A stretch of DNA of 7,407 bases from a gamma proteobacterium symbiont of Lucinoma myriamae (GTDB taxonomy: Bacteria > Pseudomonadota > Gammaproteobacteria > GRL18), in assembly GCA_025655635.1 (NCBI GenBank), contig JAHXIM010000108.1, positions 1-7,407 of the forward strand. The letters are read 5' to 3'. The translations under genes and the position numbers were made by a program. Shown here one piece after another: positions 1-5,489 of the stretch; the first letter of the stretch is position 1; the number at the start of each line of letters is the position of its first letter. Below the pieces are notes generated by a model. The model had not been told where the DNA came from. It saw only the letters and a program-made list of their open reading frames with translations, and did no database searches.

Positions 1-41
1 CATGACGGGCGTACACAATAAAATTACAATTAATGTTGTAC

Positions 42-75
42 GATAATCTATCGATTCATGATGATTATCTTTTTT
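42..75 (+). terminator. Possible rho-independent terminator of a gene left of the window
   Basis: GATAATC (42-48) pairs with GATTATC (63-69). ATC (50-52) pairs with GAT (60-62) inside it, with a one-base bulge and a 7-nt loop. The stem is followed directly by six T (70-75). The layout is that of an intrinsic terminator on the plus strand, but the stem is AT-rich and so weak. No plus-strand gene is visible before it, so it would serve a gene ending outside the window. Confidence 0.4.
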
Positions 76-379
76 CAGGATCGACTACTTAGGGTTGTAG
101 TGCTCAAACTCACTATACCACTAAAGTTAGGTGTTGACAGATCAGCTATCAGATATTAAATGAACCTTTTATAAATTCAAAAAAGAATTTCAGTTTAATT
201 TCCACAATATTCGAATAAATTTTATACAATTTTTAAATATTGAAACATGGGGAAGAAACACCTAAATATATGAAGGGTGGGAGCATCTGAGTTATATGAA
301 TTACATCTTCGACCCGCCGACTAAGAGTCTATGGGTCCGGTGCAAGAATTTCAATAAGCTATTGATTTTAAAAGGATTA
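76..379. other. Gene-free AT-rich region downstream of the tRNA
   Basis: No reading frame longer than a few codons with a plausible start is seen on either strand. Visible structure: a small inverted repeat TAGTG/CACTA (98-102/111-115), a perfect TTGACA (134-139) with no good -10 at the right distance, AAATTC/GAATTT around six A (173-190), a partial tRNA-like copy (309-329) inside a nested hairpin (311-337), and TCAATA/TATTGA (351-365). I see no convincing terminator for the tRNA transcript here. Confidence 0.6.
309..329 (-). repeat. Decayed partial copy of the adjacent tRNA gene
   Basis: These 21 bases match tRNA positions 406-426 (anticodon loop, 3' anticodon stem and variable loop) at 18 of 21 positions in the same orientation. 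A GGTGGG at 276-281 matches the 3' end of the tRNA gene (381-386), and AGCTA at 357-361 matches its D-arm (445-449). Both are offset by 8-9 extra bases, so a stretched relic of the whole gene is possible. The anticodon stem is broken and the T-arm cannot be recognised, so it is not functional. It could also be a remnant of recombination at the tRNA 3' end. Confidence 0.4.
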
Positions 380-456
380 TGGTGGGCCTGGACAGACTCG
401 AACTGTCGACCTGCCGATTATGAGTCGGATGCTCTAACCAACTGAGCTACAGGCCC
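380..456 (-). tRNA. tRNA with CAU anticodon, probably tRNA-Ile2
   Basis: The minus strand folds into a full 77-nt cloverleaf. The acceptor stem GGGCCTG/CAGGCCC is perfect, the D-arm is GCTC/GAGC, the anticodon stem is CCGA/TCGG with a mismatch at 27-43, the variable loop is AGGTC, the T-stem is GACAG/CTGTC with loop TTCGAGT, the discriminator is A, and CCA is encoded (380-382). The anticodon loop CTCATAA puts CAT at 420-422. CAT tRNAs are initiator Met, elongator Met or Ile2, in which TilS turns C34 into lysidine to read AUA. The initiator is unlikely because the 1-72 pair is G-C. I favour Ile2 because the acceptor resembles Ile tRNAs and because E. coli keeps ileX close to rpoD. Elongator Met is not excluded. 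Confidence 0.93.
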
Positions 457-493
457 TTATAAGGGTTGAATGCAAAAATTCAAGAAACTGGGT

Positions 494-522
494 ATTATAA
501 AGGGTTATTTATAAGATGACCA
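494..522 (-). promoter_or_regulatory. Likely sigma-70 promoter of the tRNA gene
   Basis: A perfect TATAAT (494-499, minus strand) lies 17 bp from TGGTCA (517-522), which matches 4 of 6 bases of the -35 consensus. Transcription would begin near 487, about 30 nt before the mature 5' end at 456, leaving a short leader for RNase P. No terminator is evident between rpoD and the tRNA, so read-through from rpoD may also contribute. Confidence 0.5.
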
Positions 523-565
523 GCTTCTTTGAATGAAATGCAATTGTTTGGATTTTTACTAAGAT

Positions 566-2401
566 CTAATCTTCACGCATAAAGCTGCGTAACATTTCAG
601 AACGAGTAGGATGACGCAATTTACGTAATGCTTTTGCTTCAATCTGACGAATACGTTCACGTGTTACATCGAATTGTTTACCTACTTCTTCCAGGGTATG
701 ATCGGTATTCATATCAATACCAAAACGCATTCTGAGTACTTTAGATTCTCTTGCAGTTAAGCCTTCTAAAATATTTCTTGTTGCGTTTTTCAGACCTGTT
801 GTATTGGCTGTTTCCGATGGTGATTGTATGTTTTGATCTTCAATAAAATCACCCAGATGTGAATCTTCATCATCACCGATAGGTGTTTCCATTGAGATAG
901 GTTCTTTGGCAATTTTCAGTACTTTACGAACTTTATCTTCCGGCATTTCCATTTTTTCTGCCAGCTCTTCAGGGGTCGCTTCACGACCTTTTTCCTGCAA
1001 GAGTTGTCGAGATACACGGTTCAGCTTATTGATAGTTTCAATCATGTGAACGGGAATACGAATAGTACGTGCCTGATCTGCAATAGAACGGGTTATTGCC
1101 TGACGAATCCACCATGTGGCATAGGTTGAAAATTTATAACCACGACGGTATTCAAATTTATCAACCGCTTTCATCAGTCCGATATTACCTTCCTGAATCA
1201 GATCCAGGAATTGTAAACCCCTATTAGTGTATTTCTTGGCAATGGATATCACTAAACGCAGGTTAGCTTCTACCATTTCTTTTTTAGCACGGCGTGCTTT
1301 AGCTTCTCCAATAGACATTTGACGGTTAACGCCTTTTATGCCGGAGATACTCATACGACATTCGTTACCAATGGCGACTAATTTTCTCTGCGCTTTACGA
1401 ATTTCGTCTGCATGTTCTTTAAGTATTTCTGAATAAGAACCACCCTTTTCAATATGCATATCCAGCCAGGTGAGGTCGGTTTCATTGTCAGGGAAAGATG
1501 TTATAAATTCTTTTCTAGGCATGTGTGCTTTTTCGACACAGGAAGTAAGAATAACTTTCTCATGCATACGAACACGTTCAATTAAAGAACGTAAAGCAGC
1601 AACCATACGGTCATTGAATTTATGGGTACGCTTCAAGCGCATAAAGGCTTCAGCCATTTCTGCACGTAATTTTTGACATTTTTTACTATCAAAGTTATCA
1701 CCGTTTTCCACACACAATAACTTTTCATTTAATTTGCGAATAAGAGCAAAATGTTCTTTAACCAGTTCCGTATCTGGACCAACTGGTTCATTATCTTCTT
1801 CGTCATCGTCATCATCAGTGGAATCATTAGGTGTTGAAGCGGGATTCGCCAGCAAGTGATCTTCAACATCTTCCTCTTCGAGTAAGGCGAAACCAGTGCC
1901 ACTGAGAATATCAGTAATTTTTCGCTCTTCGTTTTCAACCTTCTCATATTCTGTTAATAAGAGACTGATCGTTGCCGGATAAGATGCCAAAGCAGAATAC
2001 ATTTGCTTCATGCCTTCTTCAATACGTTTAGCAATCTTAATTTCACCCTGACGGGTAAGCAGTTCAACTGAACCCATTTCGCGCATATACATACGAACAG
2101 GATCAGTAGTACGACCAAATTCAGCATCCATTGAAGCCAGAGCTGCAGCCGCTTCTTCAACAGCATCATCATCTGTCGTATCGGTTGAAGAGCCTTCGAC
2201 AATCAGATCATCCGCATCAGGTGCTGTTTCGACGACTTTGATACCCATATCATTGATCATCGCAATGATATCTTCGATTTGTTCTGGTTCCAGAATATCG
2301 TTGGGCAGGTGATCATTTACTTCTGCATAAGTCAGATAGCCTTGCTCTTTGCCACGGGCAATAAGAAGTTTTATTTTAGATTGTTGGGTGGTTTGATCCA
2401 T
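566..2401 (-). CDS. rpoD: RNA polymerase primary sigma factor RpoD (sigma-70)
   Basis: Housekeeping sigma factor that directs RNA polymerase to -10/-35 promoters; cytoplasmic. At 611 aa it is nearly the length of the E. coli protein (613). Region 1.1 spans about 1-60 and region 1.2 about 97-130 (DPVRMYMREMG). A long non-conserved region follows (about 130-375) with an acidic run at 195-203. Region 2 is 376-449, including -10 recognition and melting residues TYATWWIRQAITRSI (426-440). Region 3 is about 457-535, with the finger near 501-522. Region 4 ends in the -35-binding helix-turn-helix, with VTRERIRQIEAKALRKLRHP at 579-598. The N-terminus MDQTTQQSKIKLLIARGKEQ fits the family, so the ATG at 2401 is secure, although only a weak AAGTGA precedes it. 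It lies 198 nt after dnaG and has its own promoter-like element. Confidence 0.98.
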   Translation of the reverse strand: MDQTTQQSKIKLLIARGKEQGYLTYAEVNDHLPNDILEPEQIEDIIAMINDMGIKVVETAPDADDLIVEGSSTDTTDDDAVEEAAAALASMDAEFGRTTDPVRMYMREMGSVELLTRQGEIKIAKRIEEGMKQMYSALASYPATISLLLTEYEKVENEERKITDILSGTGFALLEEEDVEDHLLANPASTPNDSTDDDDDEEDNEPVGPDTELVKEHFALIRKLNEKLLCVENGDNFDSKKCQKLRAEMAEAFMRLKRTHKFNDRMVAALRSLIERVRMHEKVILTSCVEKAHMPRKEFITSFPDNETDLTWLDMHIEKGGSYSEILKEHADEIRKAQRKLVAIGNECRMSISGIKGVNRQMSIGEAKARRAKKEMVEANLRLVISIAKKYTNRGLQFLDLIQEGNIGLMKAVDKFEYRRGYKFSTYATWWIRQAITRSIADQARTIRIPVHMIETINKLNRVSRQLLQEKGREATPEELAEKMEMPEDKVRKVLKIAKEPISMETPIGDDEDSHLGDFIEDQNIQSPSETANTTGLKNATRNILEGLTARESKVLRMRFGIDMNTDHTLEEVGKQFDVTRERIRQIEAKALRKLRHPTRSEMLRSFMRED

Positions 2402-2473
2402 AAAATATTATCACTTGAAAAATATATAATCTATAAAATAAGAGCTCAAATAAGGCTCGAAAGATATCTTACC

Positions 2474-2494
2474 ATTATAGCACATAGAGTGCCA
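2474..2494 (-). promoter_or_regulatory. Probable rpoD promoter (extended -10) with sigma-54-like overlap
   Basis: TATAAT (2474-2479) is preceded by TGC (2480-2482), giving a perfect extended -10 (TGnTATAAT). The base stretch 17 bp upstream, TCGCAG, is a poor -35. Transcription would start near 2467, about 66 nt before rpoD. The inverted repeat GCAC/GTGC (2480-2483/2489-2492) abuts the -10. The stretch 2479-2494 also reads TGGCAC-N7-TGCT, with GG and GC 10 bp apart as in -24/-12 promoters. Confidence 0.55.
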
Positions 2495-2503
2495 TTCTGC
2501 GAG

Positions 2504-2580
2504 TTAGCAAGTAAAAACCCACATAAAAATTGCTAAAAAAACCAAATTTTGTTCACCTAACTGTATAAAACAGTGGGTTT
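2504..2580 (-). other. Interlocking inverted repeats between dnaG and rpoD, possible terminator or pseudoknot
   Basis: In the minus-strand transcript after dnaG, AAACCCAC (2573-2580) is complementary to GTGGGTTT (2515-2522). A separate pair, TTAGCAA (2530-2536) and TTGCTAA (2504-2510), encloses that GTGGGTTT in its 19-nt loop. A small hairpin ACTGT/ACAGT (2560-2574) competes with the first strand. GTGGGTTT runs into further T, as in a terminator, but the loop is long (50 nt). The two stems are either exclusive or form a pseudoknot. A role in ending or processing the dnaG message before rpoD is inference. Confidence 0.35.
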
Positions 2581-2599
2581 AGAGCAAAATAATAATCCA

Positions 2600-4417
2600 T
2601 TAATCTGATTTTATTGATAGAAGCATTTGCACATATTCCTTCTTTTCCAATGCGTCCAATCCCTGGATTCTTTCTTTGCACTCTAACTGAGTAAGACGTT
2701 GCTGCTGATATTGACGAGTAAGAAGCTGTAATGTTTCATTAAATTCGCAACTAATTGCCTGCTCATCAGTAATCAATAATGGTTCAACGGCTAGTGCTGC
2801 AAGATACTGATGCTGTGTGCTGTTTTGCCAATGCGCCAAGATCCTTGCAGTTGTTAAATGGGGATCATTTTGCAGTAAATCAAGCAGTTGCACAAAACGA
2901 CTGATATCTTCTACTTCCAGTGATAAAAAACGTCCTGGATCACCTACATTTTCTGCCAGATTAGGGTATTGCAGCAAATAAGTAATGGCTTTTTTTACTG
3001 GTGATGGTGCTTGTCGTGTTTGCCCCATAGAAGAATTAAAAGCCTTAGCTTGCGGCGCTTTCAGGCTTCTTTGCGGTGTTGCTGATTTTATTCCCAGCAG
3101 GGGTAGTAAACTGGCTTTTTCTATATCGGCCAGCTCTGATAAGCGTGCAATCATTAGAGTCAGAAAAGCCCCTTCCTGTATTTTTTCCAGATAGGGCTTA
3201 CTCAGATCAATTAATTTAGAACGCCCATCAAGAGAATCCATATTGACTTGCTTCATCAGGCTATCAAAAAAGAATTCTGAAAAAGTCATAGCTTGAGCCA
3301 TTTCAGCTTCAAAACCAGCCTTACCTTTTTTTCGAACCAGTGTATCCGGATCTTCACCATCAGATAAAAATATAAAGCGCGCCTGCTTGCCCGGTTTAAT
3401 AGCAGGTAAGGCATTGTTCATTGCCCGCCAGGCTGCATCTCTACCTGCCCGATCACCATCAAAACAAAAAAAGACTTCATCACATAGACGAAATAATTTT
3501 TGTAAATGTTCTGCCGTTGTTGCTGTGCCCAAAGTTGCTACACTATAATTAATATCAAATTGGGCCAGTGAGACAACATCCATATAGCCTTCAACAACTA
3601 AGACTTTTTCTATTTTGCGTAATGCCTGCTTGAGTTCAAAAAGACCATATAGTTCCTGCCCTTTGTGAAATAAGCGAGTCTCCGGTGAATTCAGATACTT
3701 GGGCTTTCCATCACCCAGAATACGACCGCCAAAGGCAATAGTGCGTCCCCTGCGATCCCGAATAGGGAACATTAGTCGCTCTCTAAAACGATCGTAATAA
3801 GGTGATTTATTGCTATGTCCTGAACTATTTCCTGAGTGAGCTTCATCTCGCCTGATCAACATGCCGGTATCAAACAAAGCTTGTATTTTATTCTGATCAC
3901 CCGCGCCAATCACATTGAGTACATTTTCCCAACCAGGAGGTGAAAAGCCCAGGCCAAATCGTTTTACAATCTCAGGGCTCAAGCCCCGCTGCTGCACATA
4001 ATGTTGAACTTGCTGTGCCTGACTGTGATGATTTAGTTGGTGTTGATAGTAATTTGAAACTTGATCGAGCAGCTCGAATTGTTCCGGCGACTGTTTCTGC
4101 GGCTCATTAGTATAGGCGATTTTGGGTACTTGCATACCTGCCATTTGTGCCAATTCTTCAATAGACTCAACAAAGCTCAGGTGTTCATATTCCATTAAGA
4201 AGTTAATGGCATTACCGCTGACACCACAACCAAAGCAATGGTAAAACTGTTTTGGCTGACTAACGCTAAACGAGGGTGTTTTTTCACCATGAAAGGGACA
4301 GCAGGCCATGTGATTAGCACCTGAGCGTTTAAGAGGTACTCGGGAGTCAATGAGTTCGACAATATCGGTATATGCCAAAACTTCATCAATAAATTCTCTA
4401 GGAATCATTCCAGCCAT
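2600..4417 (-). CDS. dnaG: DNA primase DnaG
   Basis: Makes the RNA primers for leading- and lagging-strand replication and is recruited by the DnaB helicase. It has 605 aa against 581 in E. coli. The CHC2 zinc domain carries C40, H43, C61 and C64 (CCPFHGEKTPSF, then FYHCFGCG), matching E. coli numbering. The RNA-polymerase core includes YDRFRERLMFPIRDRRG (208-224). The TOPRIM fold has the acid E276 (VEGYMD) and the pair D320/D322 (FDGDRAGRDA), with DGEDPD at 353-358. The DnaB-binding C-terminal domain is about 470-605. A Ser/His/Asn-rich insertion at about 194-206, just before the core motif, explains part of the extra length. The start MAGMIPREFIDEVL matches the family N-terminus. An AGGA lies 12 nt upstream, a wide spacing that suggests modest translation, usual for primase. 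Confidence 0.98.
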   Translation of the reverse strand: MAGMIPREFIDEVLAYTDIVELIDSRVPLKRSGANHMACCPFHGEKTPSFSVSQPKQFYHCFGCGVSGNAINFLMEYEHLSFVESIEELAQMAGMQVPKIAYTNEPQKQSPEQFELLDQVSNYYQHQLNHHSQAQQVQHYVQQRGLSPEIVKRFGLGFSPPGWENVLNVIGAGDQNKIQALFDTGMLIRRDEAHSGNSSGHSNKSPYYDRFRERLMFPIRDRRGRTIAFGGRILGDGKPKYLNSPETRLFHKGQELYGLFELKQALRKIEKVLVVEGYMDVVSLAQFDINYSVATLGTATTAEHLQKLFRLCDEVFFCFDGDRAGRDAAWRAMNNALPAIKPGKQARFIFLSDGEDPDTLVRKKGKAGFEAEMAQAMTFSEFFFDSLMKQVNMDSLDGRSKLIDLSKPYLEKIQEGAFLTLMIARLSELADIEKASLLPLLGIKSATPQRSLKAPQAKAFNSSMGQTRQAPSPVKKAITYLLQYPNLAENVGDPGRFLSLEVEDISRFVQLLDLLQNDPHLTTARILAHWQNSTQHQYLAALAVEPLLITDEQAISCEFNETLQLLTRQYQQQRLTQLECKERIQGLDALEKKEYVQMLLSIKSD

Positions 4418-4418
4418 A

Positions 4419-4431
4419 GATAATCATTATC
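4419..4431. promoter_or_regulatory. Fur-box-like palindrome at the dnaG start
   Basis: GATAATCATTATC is a perfect 13-bp palindrome with a central C. It equals the last 13 bases of the classical 19-bp Fur consensus GATAATGATAATCATTATC, and matches 13 of 15 in the 7-1-7 form. The third hexamer is missing (2 of 6). It starts 2 bp from the dnaG ATG and covers the space after the AGGA, so a bound protein would block transcription into dnaG. As RNA it could form only a short 5-bp stem. Binding is inferred from the motif alone. Confidence 0.35.
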
Positions 4432-4488
4432 CTAAAATAAATCTTCAAGCGGACTTATAGGGATCTTTACAGATCGTAATAAGGGACC

Positions 4489-4497
4489 AATATAACA
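4489..4497 (-). promoter_or_regulatory. Candidate extended -10 promoter for dnaG
   Basis: TGTTATATT on the minus strand has TATATT at 4489-4494 and the extended TGn at 4495-4497, with no good -35 upstream. Transcription would start near 4482 and give a leader of about 65 nt. That leader contains a GATCT-GTAA-AGATC hairpin (4462-4475). It lies after the terminator-like hairpin following yqeY, where an internal promoter would be useful. Confidence 0.35.
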
Positions 4498-4546
4498 TGA
4501 GGCTAATAACAAGAAAGGGCTTACAAGTATTATGTAAAGAAATCAG

Positions 4547-4590
4547 ATTTAAAAACAAGAGTTAAAAAACCGTATTTAAAAACAAAAGTT
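4547..4590. repeat. Two 17-bp direct repeats between yqeY and dnaG
   Basis: ATTTAAAAACAAGAGTT (4547-4563) and ATTTAAAAACAAAAGTT (4574-4590) differ at one base and start 27 bp apart. Read on the minus strand they are the T-rich stretch after the 4591-4611 hairpin. They may be simple duplication in AT-rich DNA or a paired protein site. Confidence 0.6.
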
Positions 4591-4611
4591 ACATTCTTAT
4601 GAGCAGAATGT
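4578..4611 (-). terminator. Terminator-like hairpin after yqeY
   Basis: On the minus strand ACATTCT/AGAATGT forms a perfect 7-bp stem with a 7-nt loop (4591-4611). It is followed by AACTTTTGTTTTT. The U-rich tail fits intrinsic termination, but the stem is GC-poor and the tail starts after AAC, so it would be leaky. Its place before dnaG resembles terminator T1 between rpsU and dnaG in E. coli, which keeps primase low relative to S21. Confidence 0.45.
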
Positions 4612-4616
4612 CATTT

Positions 4617-4638
4617 CCTAAGCTGCTAGCAGTTTAGG
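4617..4638. repeat. 22-bp near-perfect palindrome over the yqeY stop
   Basis: CCTAAGCTGCTAGCAGTTTAGG is symmetric at all but one pair. The odd pair is G-T on the plus strand, which still pairs in RNA, and A-C on the minus strand. The stop codon of yqeY (4634-4636) lies in one arm. It is directly followed by the hairpin at 4591-4611, so the end of the yqeY message is heavily structured. Confidence 0.55.
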
Positions 4639-5083
4639 ATAATTTCTGTTTGATAAGGGTGCTGACCTGTGACATATCTGCTCTTCCCTGTACTTTAGGC
4701 TTGAGCATTCCCATCACTTTACCCATTTCTTTCATTGACTGAGCACCTGTTGTGCTAATGGCTTCGTCAATTAACTGGGCAATTTCTGTTTCGGTTAATG
4801 CAACGGGAAGATATTCCTGGAGTATGCCCATCTCCATTTCTTCTTTTTCAGCCAGATCAAGACGATCGGCATCGCGAAACTGCTGGGCAGAGTCCCGTCG
4901 CTGTTTAACCAACTTGTCTAATATCGCCAATATCTGGGTATCATCAAGTTCAATTTGTTCATCTATTTCGCGCTGTTTTACGGCAGCTATTGTGCCACGA
5001 ATCACGACAAGACGGTCTTTTTCTTTAGCCCGCATGGCATTTTTCATATCGTCCTGAAGACGAGACTTTAAAGTCTGGCTCAT
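4634..5083 (-). CDS. yqeY: GatB/YqeY domain protein
   Basis: The 149-aa protein is the usual length for the family (B. subtilis YqeY has 148). It is all-helical and soluble. The N-terminal helical part (1-95) starts with SQTLKSRLQDDMKNAMRAKEKDRL. The C-terminal part (96-149) contains MGKVMGMLKPKVQGRADMS (120-138), which resembles the tail domain of the GatB subunit of tRNA-dependent amidotransferase. The tail domain in GatB contacts tRNA, so tRNA or RNA binding is suspected, but no reaction is established for the free-standing protein. Placement between rpsU and dnaG is as I recall for Pseudomonas. The start is the only good ATG; a weak AGAG lies 9 nt upstream. Probably co-transcribed with rpsU. 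Confidence 0.93.
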   Translation of the reverse strand: MSQTLKSRLQDDMKNAMRAKEKDRLVVIRGTIAAVKQREIDEQIELDDTQILAILDKLVKQRRDSAQQFRDADRLDLAEKEEMEMGILQEYLPVALTETEIAQLIDEAISTTGAQSMKEMGKVMGMLKPKVQGRADMSQVSTLIKQKLS

Positions 5084-5117
5084 AGTTTATAGCTCTTTTT
5101 TATAGCTTAGAGTAATT

Positions 5118-5150
5118 GTTTTGCAAAACTCAAAACTGTCTAACTAGTTA
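5118..5150. repeat. Two perfect palindromes in the rpsU-yqeY spacer
   Basis: GTTTTGCAAAAC (5118-5129) and TAACTAGTTA (5141-5150) are perfect palindromes. They lie next to the 10-bp hairpin at 5151-5177, so most of this 108-nt spacer is symmetric. They could be protein sites or only RNA structure. Confidence 0.5.
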
Positions 5151-5177
5151 ACTAATAAAAGTAAGATTTTTATTAGT
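5151..5177 (-). terminator. Strong AT-rich hairpin after rpsU, possible attenuator
   Basis: ACTAATAAAA and TTTTATTAGT form a perfect 10-bp stem with a 7-nt loop, extended by a G-U and a U-A pair in the minus-strand RNA. It begins 14 nt after the rpsU stop. No T-run follows on the minus strand, so it is not a standard terminator. It may protect the 3' end of a processed rpsU message or act as a weak attenuator, leaving less message for yqeY and dnaG. Confidence 0.4.
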
Positions 5178-5191
5178 CAGTAATTAAATTT

Positions 5192-5407
5192 TTAGTACAT
5201 GCGTTTGCGACGACCAATATCACGAGATTGCTTTTTCTGCCAGCGTTTAACGGCAGCTGCAGCTTTACGTTTACGTACAGCTGTAGGCTTTTCATAATGT
5301 TCACGACGGCGAACTTCTGATAATACACCTGCTTTTTCACAAGAACGTTTGAAACGACGTAATGCTACGTCAAATGGTTCGTTTTCTTTAATCTTTACCG
5401 ATGGCAT
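5192..5407 (-). CDS. rpsU: 30S ribosomal protein bS21
   Basis: Small basic protein of the 30S platform, close to the 3' end of 16S rRNA, needed for efficient initiation on natural messages. The 71-aa length is that of E. coli S21. The sequence carries the family hallmarks ENEPFDVALRRFKRSCEKAG (8-27), VRRREHYEKPT (32-42), and a lysine/arginine-rich helical tail ending in RRKRMY. It is first in the minus-strand run that leads to yqeY, dnaG and rpoD. Its promoter is in the divergent region shared with tsaD. The start MPSVKIKENEPF is fixed by homology and by a strong ribosome binding site. That site is clearly the best in the window, fitting a gene that must be made far more than primase. Confidence 0.98.
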   Translation of the reverse strand: MPSVKIKENEPFDVALRRFKRSCEKAGVLSEVRRREHYEKPTAVRKRKAAAAVKRWQKKQSRDIGRRKRMY

Positions 5408-5412
5408 GTAGA

Positions 5413-5424
5413 CTCCTAGCTCCT
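5413..5424 (-). promoter_or_regulatory. Tandem Shine-Dalgarno of rpsU
   Basis: The minus strand reads AGGAGCTAGGAG, two AGGAG cores 7 nt apart. The nearer one (5413-5417) has 5 nt before the ATG and the other (5420-5424) has 12 nt. No other gene here has an AGGAG core. The 9-mer GCTAGGAGT (5412-5420) recurs exactly at 5495-5503, next to the rpsU -10. Confidence 0.8.
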
Positions 5425-5450
5425 ACCAAAATTTAATATTATCTCCAGCA

Positions 5451-5489
5451 CCCGTTTCTAGATATATCTGACCCGAACGCAGAGACGGG
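5451..5489 (-). promoter_or_regulatory. rpsU leader with alternative hairpins
   Basis: In the predicted leader, CCCGT (5485-5489) can pair with the distal ACGGG (5451-5455). Alternatively CCCG (5486-5489) can pair with the nearer CGGG (5472-5475). The two pairings share the same strand and exclude each other. A palindrome AGATATATCT (5460-5469) lies between. This could be a leader switch for autoregulation, but it is inferred from pairing alone. Confidence 0.3.

Noticed and set aside
134..162. TTGACA at 134-139 as a plus-strand promoter
   Set aside because: No acceptable -10 at 16-18 bp (TAAATG or TTAAAT), and no gene lies downstream on that strand.
173..190. AAATTC-A6-GAATTT as the tRNA terminator
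   Set aside because: The A/T run is in the loop, not after the stem, and the stem has only two G-C pairs.
561..573. AAGAT/ATCTT over the rpoD stop as the operon terminator
   Set aside because: Only 5 bp with a 3-nt loop, and followed by AGTAAAAATCC rather than T.
2279..2536. Plus-strand 85-aa frame over the rpoD 5' end
   Set aside because: It lies antisense to conserved rpoD region 1 and its promoter, has no family resemblance and no ribosome site.
2561..2573. CTGTATAAAACAG as a LexA box
   Set aside because: The spacing is N7, three bases too short; it is better read as a small hairpin.
4752..5057. Plus-strand 101-aa frame inside yqeY
   Set aside because: Serine-rich low-complexity antisense shadow of a well-supported gene.
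5468..5482. CTG-N9-CAG in the rpsU leader as a LexA box
   Set aside because: The E. coli operon has a LexA site here, but the gammaproteobacterial box needs CTG-N10-CAG and the inner bases are not AT-rich.
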